Origin: Roseivirga sp. UBA6061
Lineage (GTDB): Bacteria > Bacteroidota > Bacteroidia > Cytophagales > Cyclobacteriaceae
Assembly: GCA_002427745.1 (NCBI GenBank)
Contig: DIYF01000156.1
Coordinates: forward strand, 127,808 to 191,807
Direction: 5' to 3'
Length of the DNA stretch: 64,000 nt
Within the stretch, counting starts at the first letter, position 1. Every line of letters starts with the position of its first letter. Below, in pieces: positions 1 through 9,022 of the stretch. Under the pieces are notes generated by a model. It was not told where the DNA came from and did no database searches. It worked only from the letters and a program-made list of their open reading frames with translations. Made by a program: the position numbers and the translations under genes.

Positions 1-1
1 A

Positions 2-2281
2 CTTATAACCCTCTATACAAGTCACGAGCTCAGCTACGACAACTACCATGAAAAAGGCGATCGTATCTATGGTCTTTACAAACAGGATGAGGGACATTTT
101 TATCAGGGTACAGATAAGTATGCCGTGGTGCCTTTTATACTGGCGCCTACCATGATGCAGGACTTTCCTGAAGTGGAAGCTTTTACACACATGGGCTCGA
201 GAAATAATGTGATCATGAGGGTAGGAGATGAGACTTTTCTGGAAAAGAAGGTACATCTGGCCGATCCGGCAGTTTTTGACTTGTTTACTTTTGATCTGTT
301 GGCAGGTAACAGAGATGAGTTACTGAATGGTCCAGACGCCATGGTCATTTCAGAGTCTATGGCTATAAAGTATTTCGGGAAAACTGATGTGATTGGCGAG
401 GTCATTCATTTTCGTAATGAGCTTCCGTTTCGGATAACAGGGGTCATCAGAGACATGCCTGTGAATTCTCACATGTTAATGCACATCATCCTTAATTTTG
501 AAGGAGTGGTCAGATCACAGGATGGCCCCGAAAGACTGGTCAACTGGAATCAGAGCTCCTATCAAAGCTATGTATTACTCAAGCCCGGAGTAGAGGCAGC
601 AACCGTTCAGGAGAAGCTACCTGTATTAAGGGAGAAATATGCAGATGACCCGATTGATGAGGATGGCCAGGAGTCTGTTTATCACCTGCAAGCCCTCAGA
701 GATGTGCACTTCAGCAAAGATGTAATTTTCGATATTGCCCCCAAATCTGACAAACAAGCTATCTATGTTTATGCGGGCATTGCGCTTATGATTCTGATCA
801 TAGCGCTTATCAATTATGTAAACCTGGCTACGGCCAAAGCTCTCAACAGGGCTCGGGAAGTTGGTATCAGAAAAGTTATTGGGGCGCAGCGTTCGAGCCT
901 CATTTTCAGTTTTATAACAGAGTCAGGGTTACTGGTTTTTACCGCCATTGCTTTGTCTCTGGTAGTACTCTTATTCCTTGTTCCTCCCTTTGCATCATTC
1001 ATTGACAAACCTTTGGTGCTGGAACTTGATTCTGCCCGATTCTGGTTTTTTCTTTTATCACTGGCTGTGAGTATGACCATCATTTCCGCTACTTACCCGG
1101 CTCTGATACTGTCTGGTTTTAAGCCTGTAGCAGCTTTAAAAACCCGGGGAAGCAACAGGGGAGGTAATGCAATGTTCAGGAACATACTGGTTGTATTTCA
1201 ATTCACTATTTCCTGTGCTCTGATTTTGGGCGCTGCCACGCTTACACAACAGCTGAATTTTATTCAGAATATGGATACCGGTTATAGCAGGGATCAGATT
1301 GTTGTGATGAGAGTCCGGGATAAAATGATACGAGAGCAACTGGATGTATTTAAAGAAGAACTGAGACGAATCTCCGGAGTGAGTGCTGTATCATCTTCGA
1401 ATTCTCTGCCCAACAATTTCACCTCGAGCAGTAATGCAGAATGGGTCGGGCAACAGGACGAAGAGGTGACACTGTATACCAATACAGCTGATTACAGCTT
1501 TGTGGACTTGTATGAACTTGAGCTAGCAGAGGGCAGAGGATTTGACGAGAGCATTGCAACCGATGAAACAGCGGTACTATTAAATGAAGCCGCGGTGAAA
1601 GCACTTGGCTGGGAGAACCCTGTCGGCAAACAGATGATTCGCTGGTGGGGCGATACGGGACGCGTGGTAGGGGTACTCAAAGATTTTCACCTGCATTCTG
1701 TCCATTTGGCAATTGAACCCATGCAGATTTTTCAAAGAAGCGGGCAGTTTCATGTCTCAGTCAAAATGGAGGGAGATCATGTCGAGGGAATACTGAGTGA
1801 TATTGAGTCTGTATATCAAAGTTTCAATCCTGTATATCCGATCGATTATAGCTTTTTTGATGATGTTTTCGATAGGGCTTATATGAGTGAAATTAAGGCT
1901 GCCCGGCTGGCAAAATGGTTCACAGCATTGGCCATTGTTATTGCATGTCTGGGGCTTTACGGCCTGGCGACTCATAAGGTACAGCATAGACTTAAGGAGG
2001 TAGGAATAAGGAAAGTACTGGGGGCATCACTCACAGAGCTCTTACGCCTGCTGTCAAGAGATTTTGTGCGACTGCTGTTGATCTCCTTTTTGATCGCTGC
2101 GCCTGTAGCCTGGTTGGTTATGGATGACTGGCTGAATGGCTTTGCCTATCACATTGAAATGGGTATTGGTACTTATTTGCTGGCCTTGGTTCTGATGGTT
2201 CTGATGGCCGGGTTAACGGTGGGTTATCGAACCTATGCTGCGGCTGTGAGAAACCCTGTGCAGGCACTGAGAGACGAGTAA
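2..2281 (+). CDS. ABC transporter permease, MacB/FtsX type (5' end missing)
   Basis: The frame is open from base 2, so the gene begins before the window; 759 residues are visible. It is a paralogue of the complete permease at 3694-6309 and aligns with it from that protein's first membrane helix onward. Layout: a periplasmic MacB-like core, a block of membrane helices near window residues 255-375 containing the FtsX signature around REVGIRKVIGA, a second periplasmic core, and a C-terminal three-helix block with KEVGIRKVLGA. The family exports or extracts substrates such as peptides, lipids or lipoproteins with a separate ATPase, which is not in the window. The protein ends in the same NPVxALRDE tail as its sister. 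The substrate cannot be told from the sequence. Confidence 0.9.
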   Translation, partial: LITLYTSHELSYDNYHEKGDRIYGLYKQDEGHFYQGTDKYAVVPFILAPTMMQDFPEVEAFTHMGSRNNVIMRVGDETFLEKKVHLADPAVFDLFTFDLLAGNRDELLNGPDAMVISESMAIKYFGKTDVIGEVIHFRNELPFRITGVIRDMPVNSHMLMHIILNFEGVVRSQDGPERLVNWNQSSYQSYVLLKPGVEAATVQEKLPVLREKYADDPIDEDGQESVYHLQALRDVHFSKDVIFDIAPKSDKQAIYVYAGIALMILIIALINYVNLATAKALNRAREVGIRKVIGAQRSSLIFSFITESGLLVFTAIALSLVVLLFLVPPFASFIDKPLVLELDSARFWFFLLSLAVSMTIISATYPALILSGFKPVAALKTRGSNRGGNAMFRNILVVFQFTISCALILGAATLTQQLNFIQNMDTGYSRDQIVVMRVRDKMIREQLDVFKEELRRISGVSAVSSSNSLPNNFTSSSNAEWVGQQDEEVTLYTNTADYSFVDLYELELAEGRGFDESIATDETAVLLNEAAVKALGWENPVGKQMIRWWGDTGRVVGVLKDFHLHSVHLAIEPMQIFQRSGQFHVSVKMEGDHVEGILSDIESVYQSFNPVYPIDYSFFDDVFDRAYMSEIKAARLAKWFTALAIVIACLGLYGLATHKVQHRLKEVGIRKVLGASLTELLRLLSRDFVRLLLISFLIAAPVAWLVMDDWLNGFAYHIEMGIGTYLLALVLMVLMAGLTVGYRTYAAAVRNPVQALRDE

Positions 2282-2301
2282 TGTAAGGGGGACCAGGGAT
2301 T

Positions 2302-2952
2302 TTAATGGTTGCAGGCGGTGTACACCACGGTACTCTTGAGTACTACATCTGAGGGTATGGCATTTCTGAAGCTTACGGGTACACCCTCATAAGGGTAGTC
2401 TGGCTGGCCTTTGACTACAATAAAATGCAAGTGTGGATAGCCAGCCAGCCCCGAGCGTCCGGTAATGCCCAGCACATCACCCTGCTCCACTTCCTGACCT
2501 ACGGTGACTGAAATGCCGTTTTGAGGTGAATGCAGATAGTAGCCGAACGTATTGTCTCCATGGTCAATCAGTACATAGTTGCCTGTGCCTCCTCCGGTAC
2601 TGGAAGCACCGTTCATAACCCTGCGTACCCTGCCACTGCGGGCAGCCGTGAAGGGTGTTCCCTCCGGCATATCAAAATCAAAGGCATATTGATCGGGCTG
2701 TCCGGGAGCGTGATAAGAAAAAGAGCAGTTGACAAAACCCATCTTATAGGCTTCTCCCACACCATAAGGCAGCACATAGTCAGAGCTCACGGGGTTGGGG
2801 TACACTTGTCCGTCACAGCCGGTTTGACCGGTATATTGAAAATTCTGCGGACTGCAGCTCAGTTCCACTTCAGGTTCCGTGATTTGCCCTTCGTCAGAAC
2901 TCTTACAGGCCAGAAGGCTTAGGAATAAGAGAATGAATGACCACTTGTTCAT
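2302..2952 (-). CDS. M23-family (LytM-like) peptidase lipoprotein
   Basis: 216 residues. A lipoprotein signal ends in the lipobox LLAC (Cys16), so it should be anchored to a membrane facing the periplasm. The peptidase M23 fold is indicated by YAFDFDMPEGTPF (about residues 88-100), a GNYVLIDHGDN strand and the C-terminal HLHF zinc/catalytic motif. M23 enzymes cut peptidoglycan cross-bridges. One oddity is that the first zinc histidine of the usual HxxxD motif is Gln here (QYAFD); a His lies about eight residues upstream (SYHAPG). It may be a member of a divergent M23 branch or catalytically impaired. It converges with the permease that ends 20 bp away. Confidence 0.85.
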   Translation of the reverse strand: MNKWSFILLFLSLLACKSSDEGQITEPEVELSCSPQNFQYTGQTGCDGQVYPNPVSSDYVLPYGVGEAYKMGFVNCSFSYHAPGQPDQYAFDFDMPEGTPFTAARSGRVRRVMNGASSTGGGTGNYVLIDHGDNTFGYYLHSPQNGISVTVGQEVEQGDVLGITGRSGLAGYPHLHFIVVKGQPDYPYEGVPVSFRNAIPSDVVLKSTVVYTACNH

Positions 2953-3075
2953 ACCGCTGAGTTTTGATCACTCAACCTAGTGAGGGCTGGCTAAAACTCT
3001 GTCTGGAATTCAGGAGTAGGGGTTAATAACAGTTGTTTATTACCCTTTTGCGAGACGAGAGCTGTGTTAAGCCCT

Positions 3076-3501
3076 TTATTTCTCTCCTTTACTCTTCAGC
3101 ATTGGGTGATAGTGGCTACTCAATACCTGATAGTCCGTGTAGCGGAACACCCTGGCTTTGTCTGGTCGTTCAATGGATTGATAGCCTTCCGGAAATCCTC
3201 GTTTCTCGTAGAAGCTGCCGGTAAAGCGTATCCGATCATTAGTATATCCCAGGGTATCTGGCAGCGCCAGGTCATCAGAAGCAGGCTCGATGAAAATAGA
3301 CATGACAGCCAGGGAGTCGTCTTCGTTGTTCTGGTATCGTCTTATGTCCTCCTCTGTTACCCAGTTAGCACAATCGCAGGCCCATGGAATGTAAGTGAGA
3401 TCAAGTATCAGTACTTCATCTTTCAGGTCTCCCTTGTCCTGGTAATCACAGGCGGTAAGGATCAGCAAAACAGGAATTATTACTCTGATTAAATGGCGCA
3501 T
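3076..3501 (-). CDS. Small lipoprotein of unknown function
   Basis: 141 residues with an N-terminal signal and lipobox LTAC (Cys18). The mature part begins DYQDKGD and holds a CDC pair (WACDCANW) that could bind metal or form disulfides. I recognise no family. It lies between the M23 lipoprotein (same strand, 123 bp apart) and the divergent permease at 3694, so it may share an envelope role with them, but that is position only. Confidence 0.7.
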   Translation of the reverse strand: MRHLIRVIIPVLLILTACDYQDKGDLKDEVLILDLTYIPWACDCANWVTEEDIRRYQNNEDDSLAVMSIFIEPASDDLALPDTLGYTNDRIRFTGSFYEKRGFPEGYQSIERPDKARVFRYTDYQVLSSHYHPMLKSKGEK

Positions 3502-3630
3502 GACCTCGTGATAACGACAGACTTAGAGGTTTTGATATACCCGAAATCCTTGAGCCGGTATCGAAAAGAGCTCTGGGAACGGGCTTTGTTTATAACCTGA
3601 ACCTTGTTTTAAAATATTTATTCTCTTTTT

Positions 3631-3655
3631 AGGAAACTAATTTGAAAATTAGGAG
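3631..3655. promoter_or_regulatory. Inverted repeat upstream of the permease gene (possible operator)
   Basis: CTAATTT-GA-AAATTAG (3637-3652) is a perfect 7-bp inverted repeat, framed by AAACT and AGTTT. It lies about 40 bp before the permease start at 3694. Permeases of this type in Bacteroidota are often controlled by PadR-like repressors binding short palindromes; no such repressor is in the window, so the role is a guess. Confidence 0.3.
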
Positions 3656-3693
3656 TTTGATAACCTGAACTCAATGTAATACAATCGTCAGAT

Positions 3694-6309
3694 ATGCGCG
3701 AGAACGAACCCGGAATCAAACCTCCCCGCTTTGGAGAATGGTTATTAAAGAGCTTTTGCTCTTATGACTTTCTCAGTACAGCCCTGTGGGACCTGGAAGA
3801 GCTTTACCAGTTCAACCGACAAGAGAAGGGTAAGGCACGGGCTGATCTGATCTATATCAAAAATGCGCTTGGCGTAATTCTGCATCTCTTCTTTAAAGGA
3901 GATAGTCATTACTCACTTAATCACTTTTCAATGGTCAGGAATAACATTAACGTTTCGCTGCGAAACCTGAAAAAGCACAAAGCTTATACGGTTTTAAATC
4001 TGATAGGTCTGAGTACCGGAATGGCAGTTTTTCTGCTCATTACATTGTATGTCAGTTATGAATTCAGCTATGATGGCTATCATGAACACAAGGATCGGGT
4101 TTTCAGCATTTATAAATCTGATATTTACGGAGAGTATCAGGGCTCTAACAAGTATGCCAATACTCCGGGCCCTCTGGCAGAAGCACTGAAGGCAGAGTTT
4201 CCGGAAGTGACTCATGCAGCCCGTTTGATTCGGTATAACAACACCCTTATCAAAGCCGGAGATGAAGTGTTCATGGAGCCGGTAGTATACGCTGCGGATC
4301 CCGATATTTTTCAGATGCTCTCTTTTGAGCCTGTGAGTGGTGATATGGTCACATTTCTTCAGGAACCGAATTCAGTGGCCATTTCTGAATCACTGGCCCT
4401 CAAATACTTTGGAAAATCTGACGTGGCCGGAGAAATGATCGGGTTCAGAAATCAGCATGCCATGAGCGTATCAGGTGTGTTCCAGGACATGCCTGACAAT
4501 TCTCATTTTGTAGCAGGTCTGTTTGTGAATTTCGAAACACTCATGAGCCTGCAAAACGAGCGGCTCGATCGGTGGAATAGCAACTCATATTATACTTACA
4601 TCAGGATTAGTGAAAATGCGGAGGCTGACTTGCTACAGGAGAAGTTACCACAACTGAGAGCAAAGTATGCGGATGATCCGATAGATGAAGATGGCCAGAC
4701 CACCAACTACTATCTGCAGCCATTGCAGGAAGTACATTTTGGACAGGATATCAATTTTGGTATTGCCCCGGTAGAAGATGCCCAGCGCCTGTATATCTAT
4801 ATGGGTATAGCCTTGATGGTATTGCTGATAGCCGGGATCAACTATGTGAATCTGGCTACTGCCAGAGCTGCCGGTCGCGCGAAGGAAATCGGTATCAGAA
4901 AAGTGATTGGTGCAGGTAGCCGGAGTCTGGCGGGGCAGTTTCTCCTGGAATCAGGTTTGTTGGTTTTCCTTTCACTGTTTTTGGCTGTAGGCCTGGTATC
5001 TCTGGTTTTACCTGTCTTCGCTTCATTTGTTGATCGCAACCTGGTACTCGACTTCAGCTCTCCGGAACTCTGGCTTGTTGCATCTGCACTTGGCCTCGGG
5101 CTTACATTGTTGTCAGGCTTTTATCCGGCACTTTTACTCACTTCATTTAATCCGCTGAAGTCACTGTATGGCAGAGAAGCCGCGCCAAAGGGAGGGTTTT
5201 TCAGGAATGCCCTGGTCGTTTTTCAGTTCACGGTTTCTTCCGGGCTCATCATTGGTGCAATTGTGCTGGCCGGTCAGCTGCGTTATATCGATAATCTCGA
5301 TGCCGGATATACCAGAGAGCAGGTGGTAATCATTAATGTCAGAGACAGGGGAGTCAGAAATCAGCTGAAAGCCTTTAAAGATGAATTGAGGAAAGTGCCG
5401 GGTGTAGTCGCAGTAGCCTCATCCCGTTCTCTACCCAATAATATTACCTCTACCACTAACGCCAACTGGCCCGGTAAGACCGGGGAGGATCTCATGCCGA
5501 TCTTCACCACAACAGTCAGCCCCGGCTTTTTTGAATTATACGATGTGGAGCTATTGGCGGGCCGGGTGTTTGATCCCGAAATCAGAAGCGATGAGAGGGG
5601 AGTTATCCTGAATGAGACAGCGGTTAAAACACTGGGCTGGAAAGAGCCGCTGGGGCGTCAGCTAATGACCGAGCAGGGTGATACAAACCGGGTGATCGGG
5701 GTGATAAGAGATTTTCATCTGCAGTCACTGCGTCAGGAGATTGAACCACTGCAAATCACCATGAGTGAGCGACACAGAAGGGTTTCTGTAAAAATCGAGG
5801 GAGATAAAGCATCGGAAACACTGGCTGCTCTACAGGCGAAATATGAAGCTTTTTCACCAGAGTACCCCTTCAGCTATAGCTACCTGGACGATATCTTTGA
5901 CAGGGCTTATCAAAATGACCTGAAAACTGCGCAATTAGCACAGTGGTTTACAGTGCTGGCCATAATCATAGCCTGTTTGGGTTTGTATGGACTGGCCACT
6001 CACAAGGTGCAGCAGCGGGTAAAAGAGGTAGGGGTGAGAAAGGTATTGGGAGCTTCGGTGCTCCATATCATTCGGTTATTGTCAAAAGACTTCGCAGGCC
6101 TGCTGCTAATCGCCTTTGCCATTTCTGCTCCCCTGAGTGCTTATATCATGAATGGCTGGCTGAATGAGTTTGCCTATCATATCAGCATAGGGCTAGCTAC
6201 TTTTATAACCGCCCTGGTGTTGATGATACTGATCACAGGCTTATCTGTAGGCTATCGTACCTACCGGGCTGCCCTGGGCAATCCGGTTGATGCATTAAGA
6301 GATGAGTAA
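3694..6309 (+). CDS. ABC transporter permease with N-terminal permease-prefix domain, MacB/FtsX type
   Basis: 871 residues. Residues 1-75 form a cytoplasmic 'permease prefix' segment (PPRFGEWLLKSFCSYDFL...DLEELY), known from Bacteroidota permeases and thought to be a regulatory or interaction domain. Then come a first membrane helix (about 100-125), a periplasmic MacB core, a helix block with KEIGIRKVIGA (about 395), a second core, and a final helix block with KEVGVRKVLGA (about 780). It ends NPVDALRDE. It is closely related to the truncated permease at 2-2281, so the two probably arose by duplication and may act together. The ATPase partner is not nearby. The ATG at 3694 is preceded by an AT-rich leader with an inverted repeat. 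Confidence 0.92.
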   Translation: MRENEPGIKPPRFGEWLLKSFCSYDFLSTALWDLEELYQFNRQEKGKARADLIYIKNALGVILHLFFKGDSHYSLNHFSMVRNNINVSLRNLKKHKAYTVLNLIGLSTGMAVFLLITLYVSYEFSYDGYHEHKDRVFSIYKSDIYGEYQGSNKYANTPGPLAEALKAEFPEVTHAARLIRYNNTLIKAGDEVFMEPVVYAADPDIFQMLSFEPVSGDMVTFLQEPNSVAISESLALKYFGKSDVAGEMIGFRNQHAMSVSGVFQDMPDNSHFVAGLFVNFETLMSLQNERLDRWNSNSYYTYIRISENAEADLLQEKLPQLRAKYADDPIDEDGQTTNYYLQPLQEVHFGQDINFGIAPVEDAQRLYIYMGIALMVLLIAGINYVNLATARAAGRAKEIGIRKVIGAGSRSLAGQFLLESGLLVFLSLFLAVGLVSLVLPVFASFVDRNLVLDFSSPELWLVASALGLGLTLLSGFYPALLLTSFNPLKSLYGREAAPKGGFFRNALVVFQFTVSSGLIIGAIVLAGQLRYIDNLDAGYTREQVVIINVRDRGVRNQLKAFKDELRKVPGVVAVASSRSLPNNITSTTNANWPGKTGEDLMPIFTTTVSPGFFELYDVELLAGRVFDPEIRSDERGVILNETAVKTLGWKEPLGRQLMTEQGDTNRVIGVIRDFHLQSLRQEIEPLQITMSERHRRVSVKIEGDKASETLAALQAKYEAFSPEYPFSYSYLDDIFDRAYQNDLKTAQLAQWFTVLAIIIACLGLYGLATHKVQQRVKEVGVRKVLGASVLHIIRLLSKDFAGLLLIAFAISAPLSAYIMNGWLNEFAYHISIGLATFITALVLMILITGLSVGYRTYRAALGNPVDALRDE

Positions 6310-6365
6310 CAGTTCAATATGACCCGACAATGCTCATCAGCAGGTTGACGTGTGGGGGGGAGGAG

Positions 6366-7043
6366 TTACCCGAAAATATCGACAAATCCAGGTGTGAAAC
6401 CACCCTGGGTACAGCCCGGTACCGGTAGTAGCTGATCACCGGTCTGATCTACACCTAAAGCGTGAATATCCTGATAAAAAGACTTTCTGAAGCTCGGTTG
6501 AACATCATCCGTTTTAACCAGCACGTGATAGCCCCCTCTGGTTTCCATAATGGTAAGACAATCGGTATTAATTACCTGTGAGAGTTTATCAAAGTCAAAT
6601 GCTTTGGTGTCGATATCAAAATCCAGATAGACTTTTTTACCGGAGCTTTTCTGGATACAGGTCATCAGCTCAGCATGCGGGTTATAGTGGGGGTTATCAT
6701 GTTTCAATAACTCTGTCAAGCGGATGATGCCATCGTAGGTGGCCTTTTTTAAATCTCTTGGATTGGGATTGATATACAAAGCCAGTGACTCAGGAGGGAC
6801 GTCTGCGTCTTTCAGTTTATAAGCACCCAGTGGCGCCTCCAGCTGAGCGATCTTATCAAATAACCGGTCCTTATCTGATAAGAAGCGTTTGATCTGGGCT
6901 TTGTCACTTTCTTTAATCAGGTCGGCAGCGTATTTTTTTCTGGAAAACAGGCAGACGTAATACTTCTCGTGAGGCTTAAGCTCAGGGAGCCATTCTATAA
7001 AATCTCTGAGGCGATCAGGGTCGGTAATGATTTTGTAGTTCAT
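6366..7043 (-). CDS. Archaeo-eukaryotic primase (Prim-Pol)-like protein
   Basis: 225 residues, no signal or membrane segment. The C-terminal half reads like the core of the AEP superfamily: a DxD metal motif (VYLDFDID, about 139-146), a GxH nucleotide motif in TRGGYHVLV (about 171-179), and GVDQTGDQLLPVPG (about 199-212), which matches the layout of the third motif and the PPS/PG turn of Prim-Pol domains. The N-terminal 120 residues are charged and unrecognised. There is no helicase or replication gene beside it; its neighbours are a GNAT and a PhzF gene on the same strand, 52 bp and more upstream. The family call is inferred from three spaced motifs and needs structural confirmation; priming or polymerase activity is not established. 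Confidence 0.55.
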   Translation of the reverse strand: MNYKIITDPDRLRDFIEWLPELKPHEKYYVCLFSRKKYAADLIKESDKAQIKRFLSDKDRLFDKIAQLEAPLGAYKLKDADVPPESLALYINPNPRDLKKATYDGIIRLTELLKHDNPHYNPHAELMTCIQKSSGKKVYLDFDIDTKAFDFDKLSQVINTDCLTIMETRGGYHVLVKTDDVQPSFRKSFYQDIHALGVDQTGDQLLPVPGCTQGGFTPGFVDIFG

Positions 7044-7095
7044 GAATACACTGTTGTCAGGTGGAAAGTAGTGTATTCTGTATTCAGGACAAAGG

Positions 7096-7557
7096 TCAGG
7101 GGCTCTGTACCTCCCAAAAGAAGCGTTCTTTTGATTTAGCCCGGGCTCCTAGTCGTTTGTAGAATTTTATGGCACCTGTGTTGAAGTCCGGAGTTTGCCA
7201 TTGTATTTGCCGGCAGCCTTCTATGCTTGCATAGGCTCTGATCTGTTCCATCAGCTCCTGACCAATACCCTGGCTCCGGGTGCTCTCATCCAGGTAAAGG
7301 CAGTCGAGATAGATGTAGAAACCGGCATCCCAGGTAGAAAACTGCTTGATAAAGGTAGTGTAGCCCACCAGTTGTTCGTTTTGCTCCACCACAAGACATC
7401 GCAGCCCCTGATCAGGATTTGCCAGATGCTTTTCAAATCTTGAGGCCAATCCCTCTTCCTCAATGATAGATTGCTCATACCGCGCATGGGCCACCATCAG
7501 TTGGGCAAGAGCATCGACATCCCGCGAGGTGGCAGGGCGAATAATGTGATCAGGCAT
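7096..7557 (-). CDS. GNAT-family N-acetyltransferase
   Basis: 153 residues. IRPATSRDVDALAQL opens the fold and LYLDESTRSQGIGQELM (about 92-108) carries the acetyl-CoA-binding RxxGxG/A loop; FYKRLGARAKSKERFFW closes it in the way usual for diamine/aminoglycoside-like GNATs. The substrate is unknown. It starts 11 bp after the PhzF-like gene and is likely co-transcribed with it. Confidence 0.85.
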   Translation of the reverse strand: MPDHIIRPATSRDVDALAQLMVAHARYEQSIIEEEGLASRFEKHLANPDQGLRCLVVEQNEQLVGYTTFIKQFSTWDAGFYIYLDCLYLDESTRSQGIGQELMEQIRAYASIEGCRQIQWQTPDFNTGAIKFYKRLGARAKSKERFFWEVQSP

Positions 7558-7568
7558 AAGTATCTGAG

Positions 7569-8369
7569 TTAGCTTCTGAATTTACCCTCAAAAGTAATAA
7601 CAGCGCTGCCCCGGATCAGAATTTGTTGGTCGTCCAGCAGGGTCACCTCCATAAAACCGGTTCTGGCCGATGCCTGAAAGGACGTCATTTTCTTTTTATT
7701 CAGCCGAGAGCTCCAGTAGGGGGCAAGAAAGGTATGTGTGCCTCCGGTAACCGGATCCTCATCAGATCCGCTCCAGGGCCAGAAATAGCGTGAGTGAAAA
7801 TCATAATCATCATGTCCTGTAGCTGTGACAAGCACACCGTTGATACCTTCATGTGATTTCAGTAGCGCCTGAAAATCTGGTTGTAGGGCGGCAAGCTCTC
7901 TGCTGTCATGTATTTCCAGAAGCAAAATCCGGGTTTCGGCATTGTAGACGGAGTTGACAACAGTTTCCAGTCCCAGCGCATTTAGCAGAGGTTGTGGTGC
8001 CTCAGCGGGAATAGTAGAGTAAGCAGGAAATTGCATGAGTATATGTTGCCCCTCTCGTCTGACCCATAAATCCAGCCCCTGAATGTTTTGAAAGTGGACT
8101 TCTTCCTGCTTACCGTTTTCAAAGAGCACTTTCGCGGCAGCCAGAGTAGCATGTCCACAGAGTGGAATTTCCATCTTGGGTGAGAAATACCGAATGCTAT
8201 ACTGATCAGGTTTATCAGCCTTTTGTACAAAGGCCGTTTCCGACAAGTTCAGTTCTTTGGCGATTGATTGCATCAAATGCTCACTCAGAGCACGGTCGGT
8301 CAGGCAAACTCCGGCCGGGTTGCCTTTAAAGGCTTCATTGGTAAAGGAGTCTACGATGAATGTTTTCAT
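7569..8369 (-). CDS. PhzF-family isomerase
   Basis: 266 residues, the normal length for PhzF/YddE-like proteins. VDSFTNEAFKGNPAGVC at the N-terminus, NLSETAFV with the catalytic Glu (about residue 45), FSPKMEIPLCGHATLAAA (about 64-81) and DPVTGGTHTFLAPYW are the family signatures. PhzF itself isomerises trans-2,3-dihydro-3-hydroxyanthranilate in phenazine synthesis, but no other phz gene is present, so this is a paralogue with unknown substrate. It heads a probable minus-strand operon with the GNAT and primase-like genes and is divergent from the GbsR gene. Confidence 0.9.
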   Translation of the reverse strand: MKTFIVDSFTNEAFKGNPAGVCLTDRALSEHLMQSIAKELNLSETAFVQKADKPDQYSIRYFSPKMEIPLCGHATLAAAKVLFENGKQEEVHFQNIQGLDLWVRREGQHILMQFPAYSTIPAEAPQPLLNALGLETVVNSVYNAETRILLLEIHDSRELAALQPDFQALLKSHEGINGVLVTATGHDDYDFHSRYFWPWSGSDEDPVTGGTHTFLAPYWSSRLNKKKMTSFQASARTGFMEVTLLDDQQILIRGSAVITFEGKFRS

Positions 8370-8460
8370 AGGGTAAATATGGAGATTTCATTTGTGATGG
8401 GGCACCGGATTGTTGCTGGTTTTACAAAGACCAGGGTGATGTTGAAGTTTTTTTGATAAA

Positions 8461-8482
8461 ACTTTCAATAATTATTGAAAGT
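8461..8482. promoter_or_regulatory. Perfect 22-bp palindrome, operator of the GbsR-type regulator
   Basis: A perfect inverted repeat with core TTTCAATAATTATTGAAA sits 26 bp before the GbsR-type gene and overlaps its promoter. Near-copies occur at 9028-9049 (19 of 22 bases) and 9483-9504 (18 of 22), each in front of the next gene. The repetition argues for a binding site of the regulator encoded at 8508; binding itself is inferred. Confidence 0.7.
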
Positions 8483-8504
8483 TAAATAATTATGATTACC
8501 TTTA
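8475..8504 (+). promoter_or_regulatory. Promoter of the GbsR-type gene, TTG-N19-TACCTTTA
   Basis: A -33 TTG (8475-8477) inside the palindrome is followed after 19 bp by TACCTTTA (8497-8504), one base off the Bacteroidota TAnnTTTG box. The ATG is only 3 bp further, so the transcript would be leaderless or nearly so. A repressor on the palindrome would block it directly. Confidence 0.55.
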
Positions 8505-8507
8505 GGC

Positions 8508-9011
8508 ATGCATTACGATGAAGCCAAAGCTAAGTTTATTCAATCATGGGGTACCCTGGGCTCCGCGTGGGGTATTAATAAGGCCATGGGTCAGATTCAT
8601 GCACTATTGCTCATTTCTGAGGAGCCCTTGTCGACAGAAGAGATTATGGAGGAACTGCAAATCTCACGCGGTAACGCCAATATGAATATTCGCGGGCTGA
8701 TAGACTGGGGCATTGTGGAAAAGGTGTACAAGCCGGGAGAGAGAAAGGAGTTTTTTAAGGCAGGTAAGGACATCCTTGAACTGGCGAGGCAGGTATCAAG
8801 AGAAAGAAGAAGGAGGGAGATTGAGCCGGTAATGAGAGTGCTGGATGAGGTACAGGAGGTGAACGAGGGTGACCAGCAGGAAATAGCTCATTTCAAAGAA
8901 ATGACCGGCAAACTGGGAGAGTTTACAAAGCAGGTAGACGGAGCTCTGGACAAGTTCGTGCGATCTGATAAGAACTGGTTCTTCAATGTGATCATGAGAA
9001 TGATGAAGTAA
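8508..9011 (+). CDS. GbsR/MarR-family winged-helix transcriptional regulator
   Basis: 167 residues. The N-terminal winged helix-turn-helix reads GQIHALLLISEEPLSTEEIMEELQ... ISRGNANMNIRGLIDWGIV (about 29-70), which is the GbsR signature; GbsR regulates glycine betaine synthesis in Bacillus, while Bacteroidota members are mostly unstudied. The C-terminal half is charged and helical, suited to dimerisation. It is the first gene of a plus-strand run to 12415 with short gaps. The palindrome in its own promoter and before the next genes suggests it regulates itself and the membrane-protein genes behind it. Confidence 0.88.
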   Translation: MHYDEAKAKFIQSWGTLGSAWGINKAMGQIHALLLISEEPLSTEEIMEELQISRGNANMNIRGLIDWGIVEKVYKPGERKEFFKAGKDILELARQVSRERRRREIEPVMRVLDEVQEVNEGDQQEIAHFKEMTGKLGEFTKQVDGALDKFVRSDKNWFFNVIMRMMK

Positions 9012-9022
9012 AAAATTTTTGA

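Noticed and set aside
3064..3492. Plus-strand open frame of 142 codons
   Set aside because: Opposite the 3076-3501 lipoprotein, which has a proper signal and lipobox; the plus frame has none.
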